Shown: positions 51,101 to 59,825 of the stretch, piece by piece
How positions within the stretch are numbered: the first letter of the stretch is position 1
How the letters are laid out: each line of letters opens with the position of its first letter
Assembly (NCBI RefSeq): GCF_015752205.1
Contig: NZ_JADOVG010000004.1
Location: 204,590 to 268,589, forward strand
Direction of reading: 5' to 3'
From: Polaromonas sp. CG_9.7
Lineage (GTDB): Bacteria > Pseudomonadota > Gammaproteobacteria > Burkholderiales > Burkholderiaceae_C
DNA: 64,000 nt
Made by a program: the position numbers and the translations under genes
The notes under the pieces: model-generated
The model's input: only the letters and a program-made list of their open reading frames with translations
Told to the model about the DNA's origin: nothing
The model's database searches: none

Positions 51101-52735
51101 GGCGGTCGCGTTCAGGTGCGCCAGTGAAGCCGTATCAACGTCAGGTGTCAGGGCAATCGCCGCGATCGGGTCGGCACCTTCAAACGCCTGAAGGTAAACC
51201 GCCAGATGGCTGGCCATCGCTTCCAGGGTTTCGCTTGAAAAAACAGCCGTGTCGCCGACGAGTTCGAGCTGCTGACCGGACGCTTCGCTCATTAGGATCA
51301 GTTCGGCCCCGGGCGGCACGGCAGCGCCTTCCAGACTGATTCCCAGTTTGCTCCAGCGTTCGCCGGCCTCCGGCGTGCCGCCAAGCCGCGCCGGCAGGTC
51401 GCGCGGGCAGGCACCGGCCCGGTGCATCTGGTCAATCTGTGCCTGCGCGTGTTCTGCGACTTGCTGTGCCGACCGATCGGGCGCGGTGTCCAGCGTCAGC
51501 GGTACCCAGGGCGACAGCCAGTATTCCAGCCCCTGGGCGCTGGCTTGCAGCGTGCTGTCACCGTACAGCATGGAAATGCGCTGCTGCGCGGTCAGGGCTG
51601 ATAGCCAGCCGAAAAAACCGGCCACTGTTGCCGCGCCGCGCGCTGGCAGTGCAAGGGGCACGCGCGCCAGTTGCCGCAATGGCACTGAAGCGAACTGCAG
51701 CACGCCTGTTTTTTGCGGATAAGGCAGTTCCACGGGCGCCAGCGTGCGCAAGGCCTGTTGCCAGAAGTGTTCACCCTGGCCAATTTCAGGGGCGCAGGCG
51801 GCCAGCTTGGCGCATGTCACGCTGTCGAGCAAGGGCAGCGCCATGCCTGACAGCAGGCCGTGGCCAGGTGCAGTGCCCCAGGGCGCAGTGAACCCGCACA
51901 GCACGATGTCGCCGTTTGCCGTGGCCACCCGAACGCTGTCTGCATCGGCCTGCAGCACCGTGCCGGGTGCCGCGCCGGAGGACTCGGCGACGGGCAGGGC
52001 GCACGCCGTGTTTATCAGCAGTGTTTTATCGCCCAAGTAAAGCTTGGCGCGGGCCACCGGGTTGGAGAAATGGGGGTGAGGGCCAAAGTCGAGCGCGGCG
52101 ACGAGCGCCGCCAGTTCTGCGGCCGGGCGTGAAAAATCAAGCGTGCCCAGTGTGGGCGGACGCTGCTGGCGGTCAACGCAAGGGCTGGCGGGCAATGCTT
52201 CGCCCAAGACAAGGTCGTTGCGTCCAATCGCATCGGCCAGGGCTTCAAAGCTTTGCAGGCCCGCTTCGTAGCAGCGCGCCTGCAAGCCCAGTGTCGTTTC
52301 GCCCGGCGGAATGGCAAAGTGTGCCTGGCGCACGATGCGGCCTTCGCCCAGAGGCGTCATTTCGTGCCAGGTAACGCCATACGACCTTTCCTGCGCCATC
52401 AGCGCCCACGCCGGCGCATGCCAGCCCGCGTGCTGCGGCAGTGGTGCGTCGTGAAACGTGATGGCCAGTGCTTGCGCCTGCGCCATCAAATCGCGCGATA
52501 CGTTGCACGGCTTGTCCAGGCAAAAAAGGTAATCGAACGTCTGCCCCGACTGCTGCATCAGCGACGCCTCATCGGCAAAGGCCGAAACCCCGCGCGTGCG
52601 CGCCCACTGAACGATGGCTGGCTCGGTGCTGACGACGGCATGCACCGCATGACCGGCATTGAGCCAAGCCTCGGCACAGTGAATCAGCAGGCTTTCATGG
52701 CCTGCAAACAGGGCGCTGGCCCGATGGCTTTTCAT
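48104..52735 (-). CDS. Single-module NRPS: formyltransferase-like / truncated C-like / A / T / T / thioesterase
   Basis: A multidomain enzyme (residue numbers below count from the first possible ATG at 52750, giving 1,548). (1) About 1-300: formyltransferase-like domain with AITFHDAPLPQHAGWHAPAW; His100 is kept, but the usual catalytic Asn two residues before is Thr98 and the Asp of the later loop is not evident. (2) About 320-545: resembles only the C-terminal half of a condensation domain, with no HHxxxDG. (3) About 560-1045: adenylation domain with YTSGSTGRPKG (708), Asp754, NMYGPTE (Tyr847) and Lys1038; the ten-residue specificity code reads DIVQMGMVWK, close to the glycine code DILQLGLIWK. 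(4) T1 near 1091 reads LGGSLFL, with Leu at the usual phosphopantetheine Ser position. (5) T2 has a normal LGGHSL, Ser1201. (6) Thioesterase with GYSAGG, Ser1351. The ATGA overlap at 52750 couples it to the PPTase gene; I prefer ATG 52735 because AAGGAA precedes it. Product unknown. Confidence 0.9.
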   Translation of the reverse strand: MKSHRASALFAGHESLLIHCAEAWLNAGHAVHAVVSTEPAIVQWARTRGVSAFADEASLMQQSGQTFDYLFCLDKPCNVSRDLMAQAQALAITFHDAPLPQHAGWHAPAWALMAQERSYGVTWHEMTPLGEGRIVRQAHFAIPPGETTLGLQARCYEAGLQSFEALADAIGRNDLVLGEALPASPCVDRQQRPPTLGTLDFSRPAAELAALVAALDFGPHPHFSNPVARAKLYLGDKTLLINTACALPVAESSGAAPGTVLQADADSVRVATANGDIVLCGFTAPWGTAPGHGLLSGMALPLLDSVTCAKLAACAPEIGQGEHFWQQALRTLAPVELPYPQKTGVLQFASVPLRQLARVPLALPARGAATVAGFFGWLSALTAQQRISMLYGDSTLQASAQGLEYWLSPWVPLTLDTAPDRSAQQVAEHAQAQIDQMHRAGACPRDLPARLGGTPEAGERWSKLGISLEGAAVPPGAELILMSEASGQQLELVGDTAVFSSETLEAMASHLAVYLQAFEGADPIAAIALTPDVDTASLAHLNATATPYDTALGIHEAIAAQVARTPLSTAVSFRGQTLSYDALHAQASALAERLRLSGVRPGDVIGLCLDRGPDMVVGMLAILQTGAAYLPLDPDYPHDRLLYMIEDSGAPLVLSNRAVTARLHLPPEKVFLLDKAEAGAGFAPVLTRSPAPEKARRAAYLIYTSGSTGRPKGVVVTHQNALNFFAGLNARIPHAPPGRWLAVTSVCFDISVVELLWTLTHGFAIELHSNTLPYLSVADALRQGQVTHLQCTPSMASMLVSDTAGRQALYGLAVLMVGGEALSMKLAQELRALVPGAFFNMYGPTETTVWSTACDLATLDDLVPLGQPIANTQLSIRTPRGAECPALVAGELLIGGDGVSDGYWQRPELNAERFLEDNGARWYRTGDLVRRHPDGTLEFLGRIDHQVKIRGHRIELGEIESVLLRQPGVKEAVVIAREDAAGDWSLAAYVTPQADTLLDTDQLRRGVAEKLPDIMVPKAIAALRAFPLTPNGKVDRRALLPARSPTADAGGLPQSRFEKAIAAAWEPILGQSGVRTGDSFFDLGGSLFLAVQVQRRLQETCGLNVPLADMMRFPVLGELAGQLDASVPGQFAAAMLHNGIAAGAALALALPDASPVAQAVPVRSSIESGIARMWRELLDMQDIAPEDDFFALGGHSLTAVRLFAQIRSQFAVDLPLATLFQASTLAGFTAIVAKACEISMAHMQAAASASGALAPAVPKWSPLVAICQGQADQPPLFCIHAAGGNVINFKRLATELGPAQPFYGLQAQGVDGHRPALATIQAMAAQYVEAIRSVDPHGPYWLLGYSAGGVIAFEMAQQLRQAGAEVALLGMIDTLSPEAAERNISFLRRLWLMRNWSLKFIRERSERRRQTKLLEENLALKLGEFSPGEPVTQDLIGHHLYHHFFVALKLYRPKPYPGPMVLFKGASHLAEMPYLNAGQSLGWEKHIQGGIRPVTIVSHHASMMEEPGVLQLAQALQRELARTVDAQAGARTRIRLQAGPLPA

Positions 52736-52746
52736 ACTCATTCCTT

Positions 52747-53613
52747 TCATGCGCTGACGCAGGTGGCCGCTTGCATGCTTGATGCAGCGCTGGCTGGCGC
52801 GTCAGGCGGGTAAAGCCGGTGCAACGGGCGCGGCTTTTGAAGGCGGCCGTGCTGCGTCGCAAGGACCGGTTCAAAGACCGGTGTGTGGTGGACCAGTCGG
52901 AGCGCATTGTTTGCTGCATGGGCAAGGCTTGCTGTCACGGCCAGCATGATCACGCAGTCGGAAGGCCCCTGTACTGCCATGGCCCATGTGCGTTCGCCGC
53001 GGCAGCCGTGCCCGCCAAGGCCTGCCTGCGATGTGGAAACCTCAAACCAGCCTTGGGGTGTTGGCTGGCAATGCAGCGCTGGATGGTCAAACGACAGTCC
53101 CCTTCCCTTGGATTTCCAGTACGCCTCAAGCAGCGTCCAGTAGAAGAAAAACTGCTGCGTGCTGTCGCTCCCCGGCGCCGCCTGGCGTTGCTGCGCATCG
53201 GGCAGCGCTATCAGGCCGCGCAGCAGCGCCATGTCGGCGTTGCCCTGTTGGAGGGGTTCGGCATCAATACCGACCTCGCCGATGCGCGTGACGGCACACA
53301 CCACCAGTGTGCGGCCGTAGGTATGGCTGAAGTAGATGGCCTGGTCTGGCGGAACTGTCAGGAGAGGTTTTCCGCTGGCTTCGCTGGAAAATGCAAGGGA
53401 CATGGACGGCACGCCCAATAGGGTCGCCACGGCCAGGCACCGCAATGCATGCGCCAGGATGTAGGCGCGGCGATCTTCATCGTGCCGAAATTTTGCTGCA
53501 CAAAGAAGCTCCGGTGCACCAAGCCACGCAGTCAATTGTGGCCATTGAGCCGGCTCAATATCCTTGGGGCGCGCTGTCCAGATATGGATACCGCCAGCTT
53601 CATCAATGCTCAA
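52747..53613 (-). CDS. 4'-phosphopantetheinyl transferase, Sfp type
   Basis: A 288-residue enzyme that would attach the phosphopantetheine arm to carrier domains. Core motifs: FSHTYGRTLVVCAV, EVGIDAEPL (metal-binding Asp and Glu) and FFYWTLLEAYWKSKGRGL; the usual (W)TxKEAxxK motif here has Leu for the first Lys (WTLLEA). The size fits Sfp-like enzymes; residues after about 230 form an unusual Arg/His/Pro-rich C-terminal tail. Its stop overlaps the first possible ATG of the NRPS, so the two are probably one operon and the NRPS is its likely target. The leader has CAATTA-N5-TAATTG 11 bases before the start. Confidence 0.88.
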   Translation of the reverse strand: MSIDEAGGIHIWTARPKDIEPAQWPQLTAWLGAPELLCAAKFRHDEDRRAYILAHALRCLAVATLLGVPSMSLAFSSEASGKPLLTVPPDQAIYFSHTYGRTLVVCAVTRIGEVGIDAEPLQQGNADMALLRGLIALPDAQQRQAAPGSDSTQQFFFYWTLLEAYWKSKGRGLSFDHPALHCQPTPQGWFEVSTSQAGLGGHGCRGERTWAMAVQGPSDCVIMLAVTASLAHAANNALRLVHHTPVFEPVLATQHGRLQKPRPLHRLYPPDAPASAASSMQAATCVSA

Positions 53614-53756
53614 AGTTTCCTCTCAATTAGAAATTAATTGTAGGGAAGCTACATTGCGTTCACAACCATTTCAAATAGCCTCGGTCCTTACGACAACCGC
53701 AGCTGCGTAATATTTTCATAACAAAAAAAGACAGGCCTGAACAATTATTTTTTTGC

Positions 53757-53812
53757 TAAGTATTGCCTTTTGCGCAATAAAGCATTGGCTTGTTAGCTAT
53801 AAAAATAGTAGC
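53757..53812 (-). repeat. Dispersed repeat copy
   Basis: On the minus strand GCTACTATTTTTATAGC is followed by TAACAAGCCAATGCTTTATT and GCGCAAAAGGC, matching the family order. Confidence 0.6.
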
Positions 53813-53950
53813 AAAAGAAGATTTTTTTGTAAACACTGATTGCCGGCAAGCTTTTGTGTTGATGGGTAACCCGGGCTCCGGAAAACCGCTGCGGTGTTGT
53901 CCCTGAAAAAGTGATTTCAGCAAGAGAGGCGTTTTTTTGAGAGTGTTTGC

Positions 53951-53981
53951 AAGCAAGAAAATAAATTTTATTTTCTTGCTT
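53951..53981. repeat. Perfect 31-base palindrome
   Basis: AAGCAAGAAAATAAA and TTTATTTTCTTGCTT are exact complements around one central T. It lies 90 bases beyond the comM stop. With no real loop it is more likely a protein-binding site or cruciform than a standard terminator, though comM transcription runs toward it. Confidence 0.7.
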
Positions 53982-54070
53982 AAATTACTAAAAATAACTC
54001 CATTGATGAGTTTTGATCATGCTTCAAACTTGACTAAAAGCCGGGATTCCTGATCCTGGAGCCTTGTGCT

Positions 54071-55615
54071 TCAGTGCGCTGCCTTCAGGACGCGTCGATA
54101 TTGCACCGCCTCGGCGACATGCGTGACCTGCACTGTTTTGGCACTGGCCAGGTCGGCAATGGTGCGCGCCACCTTCAGGCAGCGGTGAATGCCCCGGCCC
54201 GACCAGCCCAGCCGCGTTGCTGCCACATTGAGGAACCTGGCAGCAGCCGGGTCCAGCTGGCACTGGACGTCGATGGCCTGGCCTTCGAGCGCCTGGTTGG
54301 CGCTGCCCTGCCGGTCCATTGCGCGGTCCCGGGCCTTGACCACCCGACTGCGCACGGCCTCGGTGAATTCGCCCGGCGGCGCGTTCACCAGTTCATCGGC
54401 GGTAAGGCTGCCGACCTCCACATGCAGGTCGATCCGGTCAAGCAGCGGTCCGCTGAGCTTGCCCTGGTAGCGTGCAATGCCTTCGGGCGAGCAGCGGCAG
54501 GCGCGCAGGCTGGAGCCCAGGTAGCCGCAGGGGCAGGGGTTCATCGCGGCAATCAGTTGAAAGCGCGCCGGGAATTCCGCGCGCTGCGCAGCACGCGAAA
54601 TCGTGATGTGGCCCGACTCCAGGGGTTCGCGCAGTGCCTCGAGCGCGGCACGGGGAAACTCCGGAAGTTCGTCAAGGAACAGCACGCCCCGGTGCGCCAG
54701 CGAGATTTCACCCGGGCGCGGTGGCGAGCCGCCGCCCACCAGCGCCACCGCGCTGGCCGTGTGGTGCGGCGCGCAGGTCGGCCGCACGGCCCAGTGGTCC
54801 AGCGTGAAGCGCCCGCCCAGCGAGGCGACAGCGGCGGTTTCCAGCGCTTCGTCGGTGGTCATGGCGGGCAGCAGGCCGGCAAAGCGCTGCGCCAGCATGG
54901 ACTTACCCGAACCCGGCGCGCCCACCATCAAGATGCTGTGTCCGCCGGCCGCCGCGATTTCCAGTGCCCGGCGGGCGGCGGCCTGTCCCTTGACATCGGC
55001 CAGGTCGGGATAGGCGGGCTGCCGCGAAGGCGCGCTTGAAGCTGCGCGCGTCCAGCCGTCGCTTGCTTCGGGAACGGCATCGCCCGGCAAGAACTGCCTG
55101 ACCACGTCAAGCAGATGCTGCGCGCGGTAGACCTCGGCCTGCGGCACCAGCGCGGCTTCCTGCGCGCTGCCTTCTGGCAGCACCAGCCGGGGCAGGGGTT
55201 GCGGCGCGCCGTGCGGCGGCCGGGCAATCGCCAGACTCATGGCCAGGGAGCCGCGTACCGGCCGCAGATCACCGCCCAGCGACAGCTCACCGGCAAACTC
55301 ATAGCCCGCCAGCTTGCGCGCATCGATCTGGCCGCTGGCAGCCAATATGCCGAGTGCAATCGGCAAATCGAACCGGCCCGAGTCCTTGGGCAGGTCGGCG
55401 GGCGCCAGGTTCACCGTGATGCGCTTGTTGCCCGGAAACTCCAGCCCGGCATTCTGGATGGCCGAGCGCACCCGCTCGCGCGCCTCCTTGACCTCGGTAT
55501 CGGCCAGTCCGACCAGTGTGAAACTCGGCAGGCCGTTGGCCAGGTGCACTTCAACGCACACCGGACGCGCTTCAAGTCCCAACAAGGCACGGCTGTGCAC
55601 TAAAGACAGGCTCAT
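54071..55615 (-). CDS. comM: Mg chelatase-like AAA ATPase, ComM/YifB
   Basis: A 514-residue hexameric helicase that promotes branch migration during natural transformation. N-terminal ChlI-like domain: LLGLEARPVCVEVHLANGLP, ITVNLAPADLPKDSGRFDLP. AAA core: Walker A MVGAPGSGKSMLAQRF, Walker B GVLFLDELPEF, arginine-rich zinc-like segment MNPCPCGYLG. C-terminal region TRLGWSGRGIHRCLKVARTI. Full length. Its presence hints at competence capacity, but no other com gene is in the window. Confidence 0.96.
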   Translation of the reverse strand: MSLSLVHSRALLGLEARPVCVEVHLANGLPSFTLVGLADTEVKEARERVRSAIQNAGLEFPGNKRITVNLAPADLPKDSGRFDLPIALGILAASGQIDARKLAGYEFAGELSLGGDLRPVRGSLAMSLAIARPPHGAPQPLPRLVLPEGSAQEAALVPQAEVYRAQHLLDVVRQFLPGDAVPEASDGWTRAASSAPSRQPAYPDLADVKGQAAARRALEIAAAGGHSILMVGAPGSGKSMLAQRFAGLLPAMTTDEALETAAVASLGGRFTLDHWAVRPTCAPHHTASAVALVGGGSPPRPGEISLAHRGVLFLDELPEFPRAALEALREPLESGHITISRAAQRAEFPARFQLIAAMNPCPCGYLGSSLRACRCSPEGIARYQGKLSGPLLDRIDLHVEVGSLTADELVNAPPGEFTEAVRSRVVKARDRAMDRQGSANQALEGQAIDVQCQLDPAAARFLNVAATRLGWSGRGIHRCLKVARTIADLASAKTVQVTHVAEAVQYRRVLKAAH

Positions 55616-55752
55616 TCGGTTGCTTTCTTATTTATGCATCAAAGTTGTGCGCATTGGACGCATCAAAACGGTGCGTAACATCTTGTAATCCTCTAGCGTA
55701 ACCGGTAGCGGTTGCAATCGGCCAAGTGCTTGCAGGCGAGGAAAAAAGTAGC

Positions 55753-55767
55753 TGGCACGGTCCCTGC
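55753..55767 (+). promoter_or_regulatory. Sigma-54 promoter of the porin-glnK-amtB unit
   Basis: TGGCACG-GTCC-CTGC: invariant GG at 55754-55755 and GC at 55766-55767 with the required 10-base spacing; only the first base of the -12 element differs from TTGC. It lies 40 bases before the porin gene start. TGCG-N7-CGCA upstream (near 55650) could be part of an NtrC site, unproven. Confidence 0.8.
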
Positions 55768-55807
55768 TAAAGCAATTCATCCATTTTTTAAAAATCCCGG
55801 AGTTGTC

Positions 55808-56997
<1,190 letters not shown>

Positions 56998-57031
56998 CGT
57001 CTCCCTCCTGAAATAAAAGAGAACCATTGCC

Positions 57032-58558
57032 ATGAAAAAATTGATTGCTTCCCTGCTACTCGGACTGAGCTTGCTCGGCACCGGCGCTTTCGCTCTGGCG
57101 CAAACCCCGGCAGAAACGCCTGCCGCTGCTGCCTCCTCCTCCGTATCCGCGGCTCCCGCCACAACCACTGCCATGGCTGCACCAGCGGCTGCCGCAGTGG
57201 CTCCTGCCGCCGCAGCAGCCCCGGTGCCCAACAAGGGCGACACCGCCTGGATGATGGTCTCGACCATTCTGGTGATCCTGATGGTCGTGCCCGGCCTGGC
57301 GCTGTTTTATGGCGGCCTGGTGCGCAGCAAGAACATGCTGTCGGTGCTGATGCAGGTCATGGTGACGTTCTCCCTGATCGTCGTGCTGTGGTTCATCTAC
57401 GGCTACAGCCTGGCGTTCACCGAGGGCAATGCCTTCATCGGCGGCTTTGACCGGTTGTTCATGAAAGGCATCTGGGACAACGTCGCCGGCACTTTTGCCA
57501 ATGGCGCGACCTTCAGCAAGGGTGTGGTAATTCCTGAAATCGTGTTCGCCGCCTTCCAGGCCACCTTTGCCGGCATCACCTGCTGCCTGATCGTCGGTGC
57601 CTTTGCCGAGCGCATCAAGTTCTCCGCCGTGCTGCTGTTCATGGTCATCTGGTTCACCTTCAGCTACGCGCCGATGGCCCACATGGTCTGGTTCTGGATG
57701 GGCCCTGACGCCTACACCAGCCCGGATGTGGTGGACGCCATGACCAGCAAGGCCGGCTATATCTGGCAGTCGGGCGCGCTGGACTTTGCCGGCGGCACCG
57801 TGGTGCACATCAATGCGGCCGTGGCCGGTCTGGTCGGCGCCTTCATGGTGGGCAAACGAATTGGCTACGGCAAGGAAGCCATGGCACCGCACAGCCTGAC
57901 ATTGACCATGGTCGGTGCTTCGCTGCTGTGGGTGGGCTGGTTCGGTTTCAACGCCGGCTCGGCGCTGGAAGCCAATGGCTTTGCCGCCCTGGCCTTCATC
58001 AACACCCTGGGCGCCACCGCTGCTGCGGTGCTGGCCTGGTGCCTCGGTGAAGCGCTGATGCGCGGCAAGGCGTCGATGCTGGGCGCTGCCTCCGGTGCCG
58101 TGGCCGGCCTCGTGGCCATCACCCCTGCCGCCGGCAACGTCGGCATCGGCGGTGGTCTGGTGATTGGTTTTATCGCCGGTTTTGCCTGCCTCTGGGGCGT
58201 GCATGGGCTGAAAAAGCTGTTGGGCGCTGACGACTCGCTTGACGTGTTCGGCGTGCATGGCGTCGGCGGCATCGTCGGCGCGCTGCTGACCGGCGTGTTC
58301 AATTCGCCCGCCCTGGGCGGCCCCGGCTTTGTCGCCGACTGGGTGACGGCTACCGGCATCACTGCCGCCGACTACTCGATCGTCTCGCAAGTGTGGATCC
58401 AGGCCAAGGCCGTGCTGATCACGGTGGTGTGGTCGGGTGTCGTGTCTTTCATCGCCTACAAGGTCGTTGACCTGACCATCGGCCTGCGCGTCAACGAAGA
58501 AGACGAGCGCGAAGGGCTGGACATCACCTCGCACGGCGAAACTGCCTACAACCGTTAA
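57032..58558 (+). CDS. amtB: Ammonium transporter AmtB
   Basis: A 508-residue transporter. Residues 1-25 are a signal peptide (MKKLIASLLLGLSLLGTGAF), then an Ala/Pro/Thr-rich periplasmic stretch to about 68, longer than in E. coli. Eleven membrane segments follow, starting DTAWMMVSTILVILMVVPGL. Pore features: FAGGTVVHINAAVAGLVGAF with the first pore His and DDSLDVFGVHGVGGIVGALL with the second. Trimeric inner-membrane channel for ammonium, blocked by GlnK. A strong terminator follows the stop. Confidence 0.97.
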   Translation: MKKLIASLLLGLSLLGTGAFALAQTPAETPAAAASSSVSAAPATTTAMAAPAAAAVAPAAAAAPVPNKGDTAWMMVSTILVILMVVPGLALFYGGLVRSKNMLSVLMQVMVTFSLIVVLWFIYGYSLAFTEGNAFIGGFDRLFMKGIWDNVAGTFANGATFSKGVVIPEIVFAAFQATFAGITCCLIVGAFAERIKFSAVLLFMVIWFTFSYAPMAHMVWFWMGPDAYTSPDVVDAMTSKAGYIWQSGALDFAGGTVVHINAAVAGLVGAFMVGKRIGYGKEAMAPHSLTLTMVGASLLWVGWFGFNAGSALEANGFAALAFINTLGATAAAVLAWCLGEALMRGKASMLGAASGAVAGLVAITPAAGNVGIGGGLVIGFIAGFACLWGVHGLKKLLGADDSLDVFGVHGVGGIVGALLTGVFNSPALGGPGFVADWVTATGITAADYSIVSQVWIQAKAVLITVVWSGVVSFIAYKVVDLTIGLRVNEEDEREGLDITSHGETAYNR

Positions 58559-58605
58559 AGATTGCTTGGGTTGAGAAGCTGACAGAAGTCTCCTTGAGAA
58601 GTTTG

Positions 58606-58638
58606 GCCCGCTGGCATCTCGCCAGCGGGCTTTTTTTT
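58606..58638 (+). terminator. Rho-independent terminator after amtB
   Basis: GCCCGCTGGC-ATCTC-GCCAGCGGGC forms a perfect 10-base GC-rich stem, followed by eight T. It closes the porin-glnK-amtB transcript. Confidence 0.95.
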
Positions 58639-58702
58639 GCCGCTAAAGTCGCAGTTCGTGGCGAACCCCTTCGCTGTACCACACGCGTCCAAGGAGAGCA
58701 AC

Positions 58703-59629
58703 ATGCCCTGGCAAATCGCCATTTCACAGCCCAGCGAACTGGGCGAATCGCCGTTCTGGCACCCCGACGAGCAGCGTCTGTACTGGGTGGACATTCCCGC
58801 CCGGCAGGTCTGCCGGTCAACAGGCTCGGACGGCAGCGTCGAGCGCTGGACGCTGCCGTCCGAGCCCGGCTGCATCGCGCCGGCCCGCAGCAATGGCCAG
58901 AGCGCGGGCCTGGTCATCGCCCTGCGCGACGGCATCTACCGCGCCCGGCAGTGGGGGGGTGATCTGGTGCTGCTCGCGCCTGCGCAGCACGACCCGGCCA
59001 CCACGCGCTTCAATGACGGCAAGGCCGATCCGCTGGGCCGCTTCTGGGCCGGCACGATTTACGAACCGCGCGATGCGGCCCGGGCGCAGCTTTTCTGCCT
59101 GGACGCCCGGGGTGGCCGCACGCCTTTCCTCGATGTCAAGGCGGCCGATGCCACCACGGCCAACGGCCTGGCCTGGTCGCCCGACGCGGCCACGCTGTAC
59201 TGGGCCGACACGCCGAGCCATGCGGTTCGCGCCTGGGACTGGGATGGCGCCAGCAACACCCTCAGCCGCGAGCGCGTGTTCCGTGCATGGCCCGGCAAAC
59301 CCGAAGGCTGGCAGCCGGGCAGTCCGGGTTATGGCGGCCGCCCCGACGGCGCGGCGGTCGATGCCGAAGGCAACTATTACGTCGCCATGTATGAAGGCGG
59401 GCGGCTGCTCAAGCTATCGCCCGCCGGCGAGCTGCTGGCCGAGTTCGGCGTGCCTGCGCAATGCCCGACCATGCCCTGCTTTGGCGGCGCCGACCGCAAG
59501 ACGCTTTACCTCGCGACCGCACGGCACAACCGCCCGGCCGGCGAACTGCAGCAGTGGCCCGCTTCGGGCTGCGTGCTGTCGATGCCGGTCGAGGTGCCGG
59601 GGCTGCCGGTGAATTTCTTCATGGATTGA
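58703..59629 (+). CDS. SMP-30/gluconolactonase family lactonase
   Basis: A 308-residue six-bladed beta-propeller enzyme. The metal-binding residues are seen in LGESPFWHPDEQRLYWVDIP (Glu), TRFNDGKADPLGRFWAGTIY (Asn-Asp), TTANGLAWSPDAATLYWADT (Asn) and YGGRPDGAAVDAEGNYYVAM (Asp). Family members hydrolyse sugar lactones. Start ATG 58703 has an AAGGAGAG site. No sugar catabolic genes are adjacent, so the lactone substrate is unknown. Confidence 0.92.
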   Translation: MPWQIAISQPSELGESPFWHPDEQRLYWVDIPARQVCRSTGSDGSVERWTLPSEPGCIAPARSNGQSAGLVIALRDGIYRARQWGGDLVLLAPAQHDPATTRFNDGKADPLGRFWAGTIYEPRDAARAQLFCLDARGGRTPFLDVKAADATTANGLAWSPDAATLYWADTPSHAVRAWDWDGASNTLSRERVFRAWPGKPEGWQPGSPGYGGRPDGAAVDAEGNYYVAMYEGGRLLKLSPAGELLAEFGVPAQCPTMPCFGGADRKTLYLATARHNRPAGELQQWPASGCVLSMPVEVPGLPVNFFMD

Positions 59630-59640
59630 CGGCCAATCCT

Positions 59641-59707
59641 TTGTTTATTGATAAAAACAGGCATTTGCGCACGCCAGTAAAGAATATGCAGCTATTTTAT
59701 TGATAGC
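59641..59707 (-). repeat. Dispersed repeat copy
   Basis: On the minus strand GCTATCAATAAAATAGCTGC, then ATATTCTTTACTGGCGTGCG and CAAATGCCTG. It lies just after the lactonase stop, before glcE. Confidence 0.7.
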
Positions 59708-59825
59708 GTTCATTGAGATGATGTGACTCTCGCAGGCGACAGCCGCCAGCCTGCGAAAAAACCGCACACGCCGCATTCAAAAAAATCAAACCTCCTGAAC
59801 GTCATGCACGCGTACCATTCCAGCC

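Larger units (their letters stand above)
53614..54070. other. AT-rich intergenic region upstream of the PPTase-NRPS operon
   Basis: About 457 bases, much richer in A+T than the flanking genes and without a gene. It holds a CAATTA/TAATTG dyad (53624-53640), a reverse-oriented dispersed repeat (53757-53812) and a perfect 31-base palindrome (53951-53981). The operon promoter must lie in its left part. The composition fits a regulatory or transferred segment. Confidence 0.6.
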
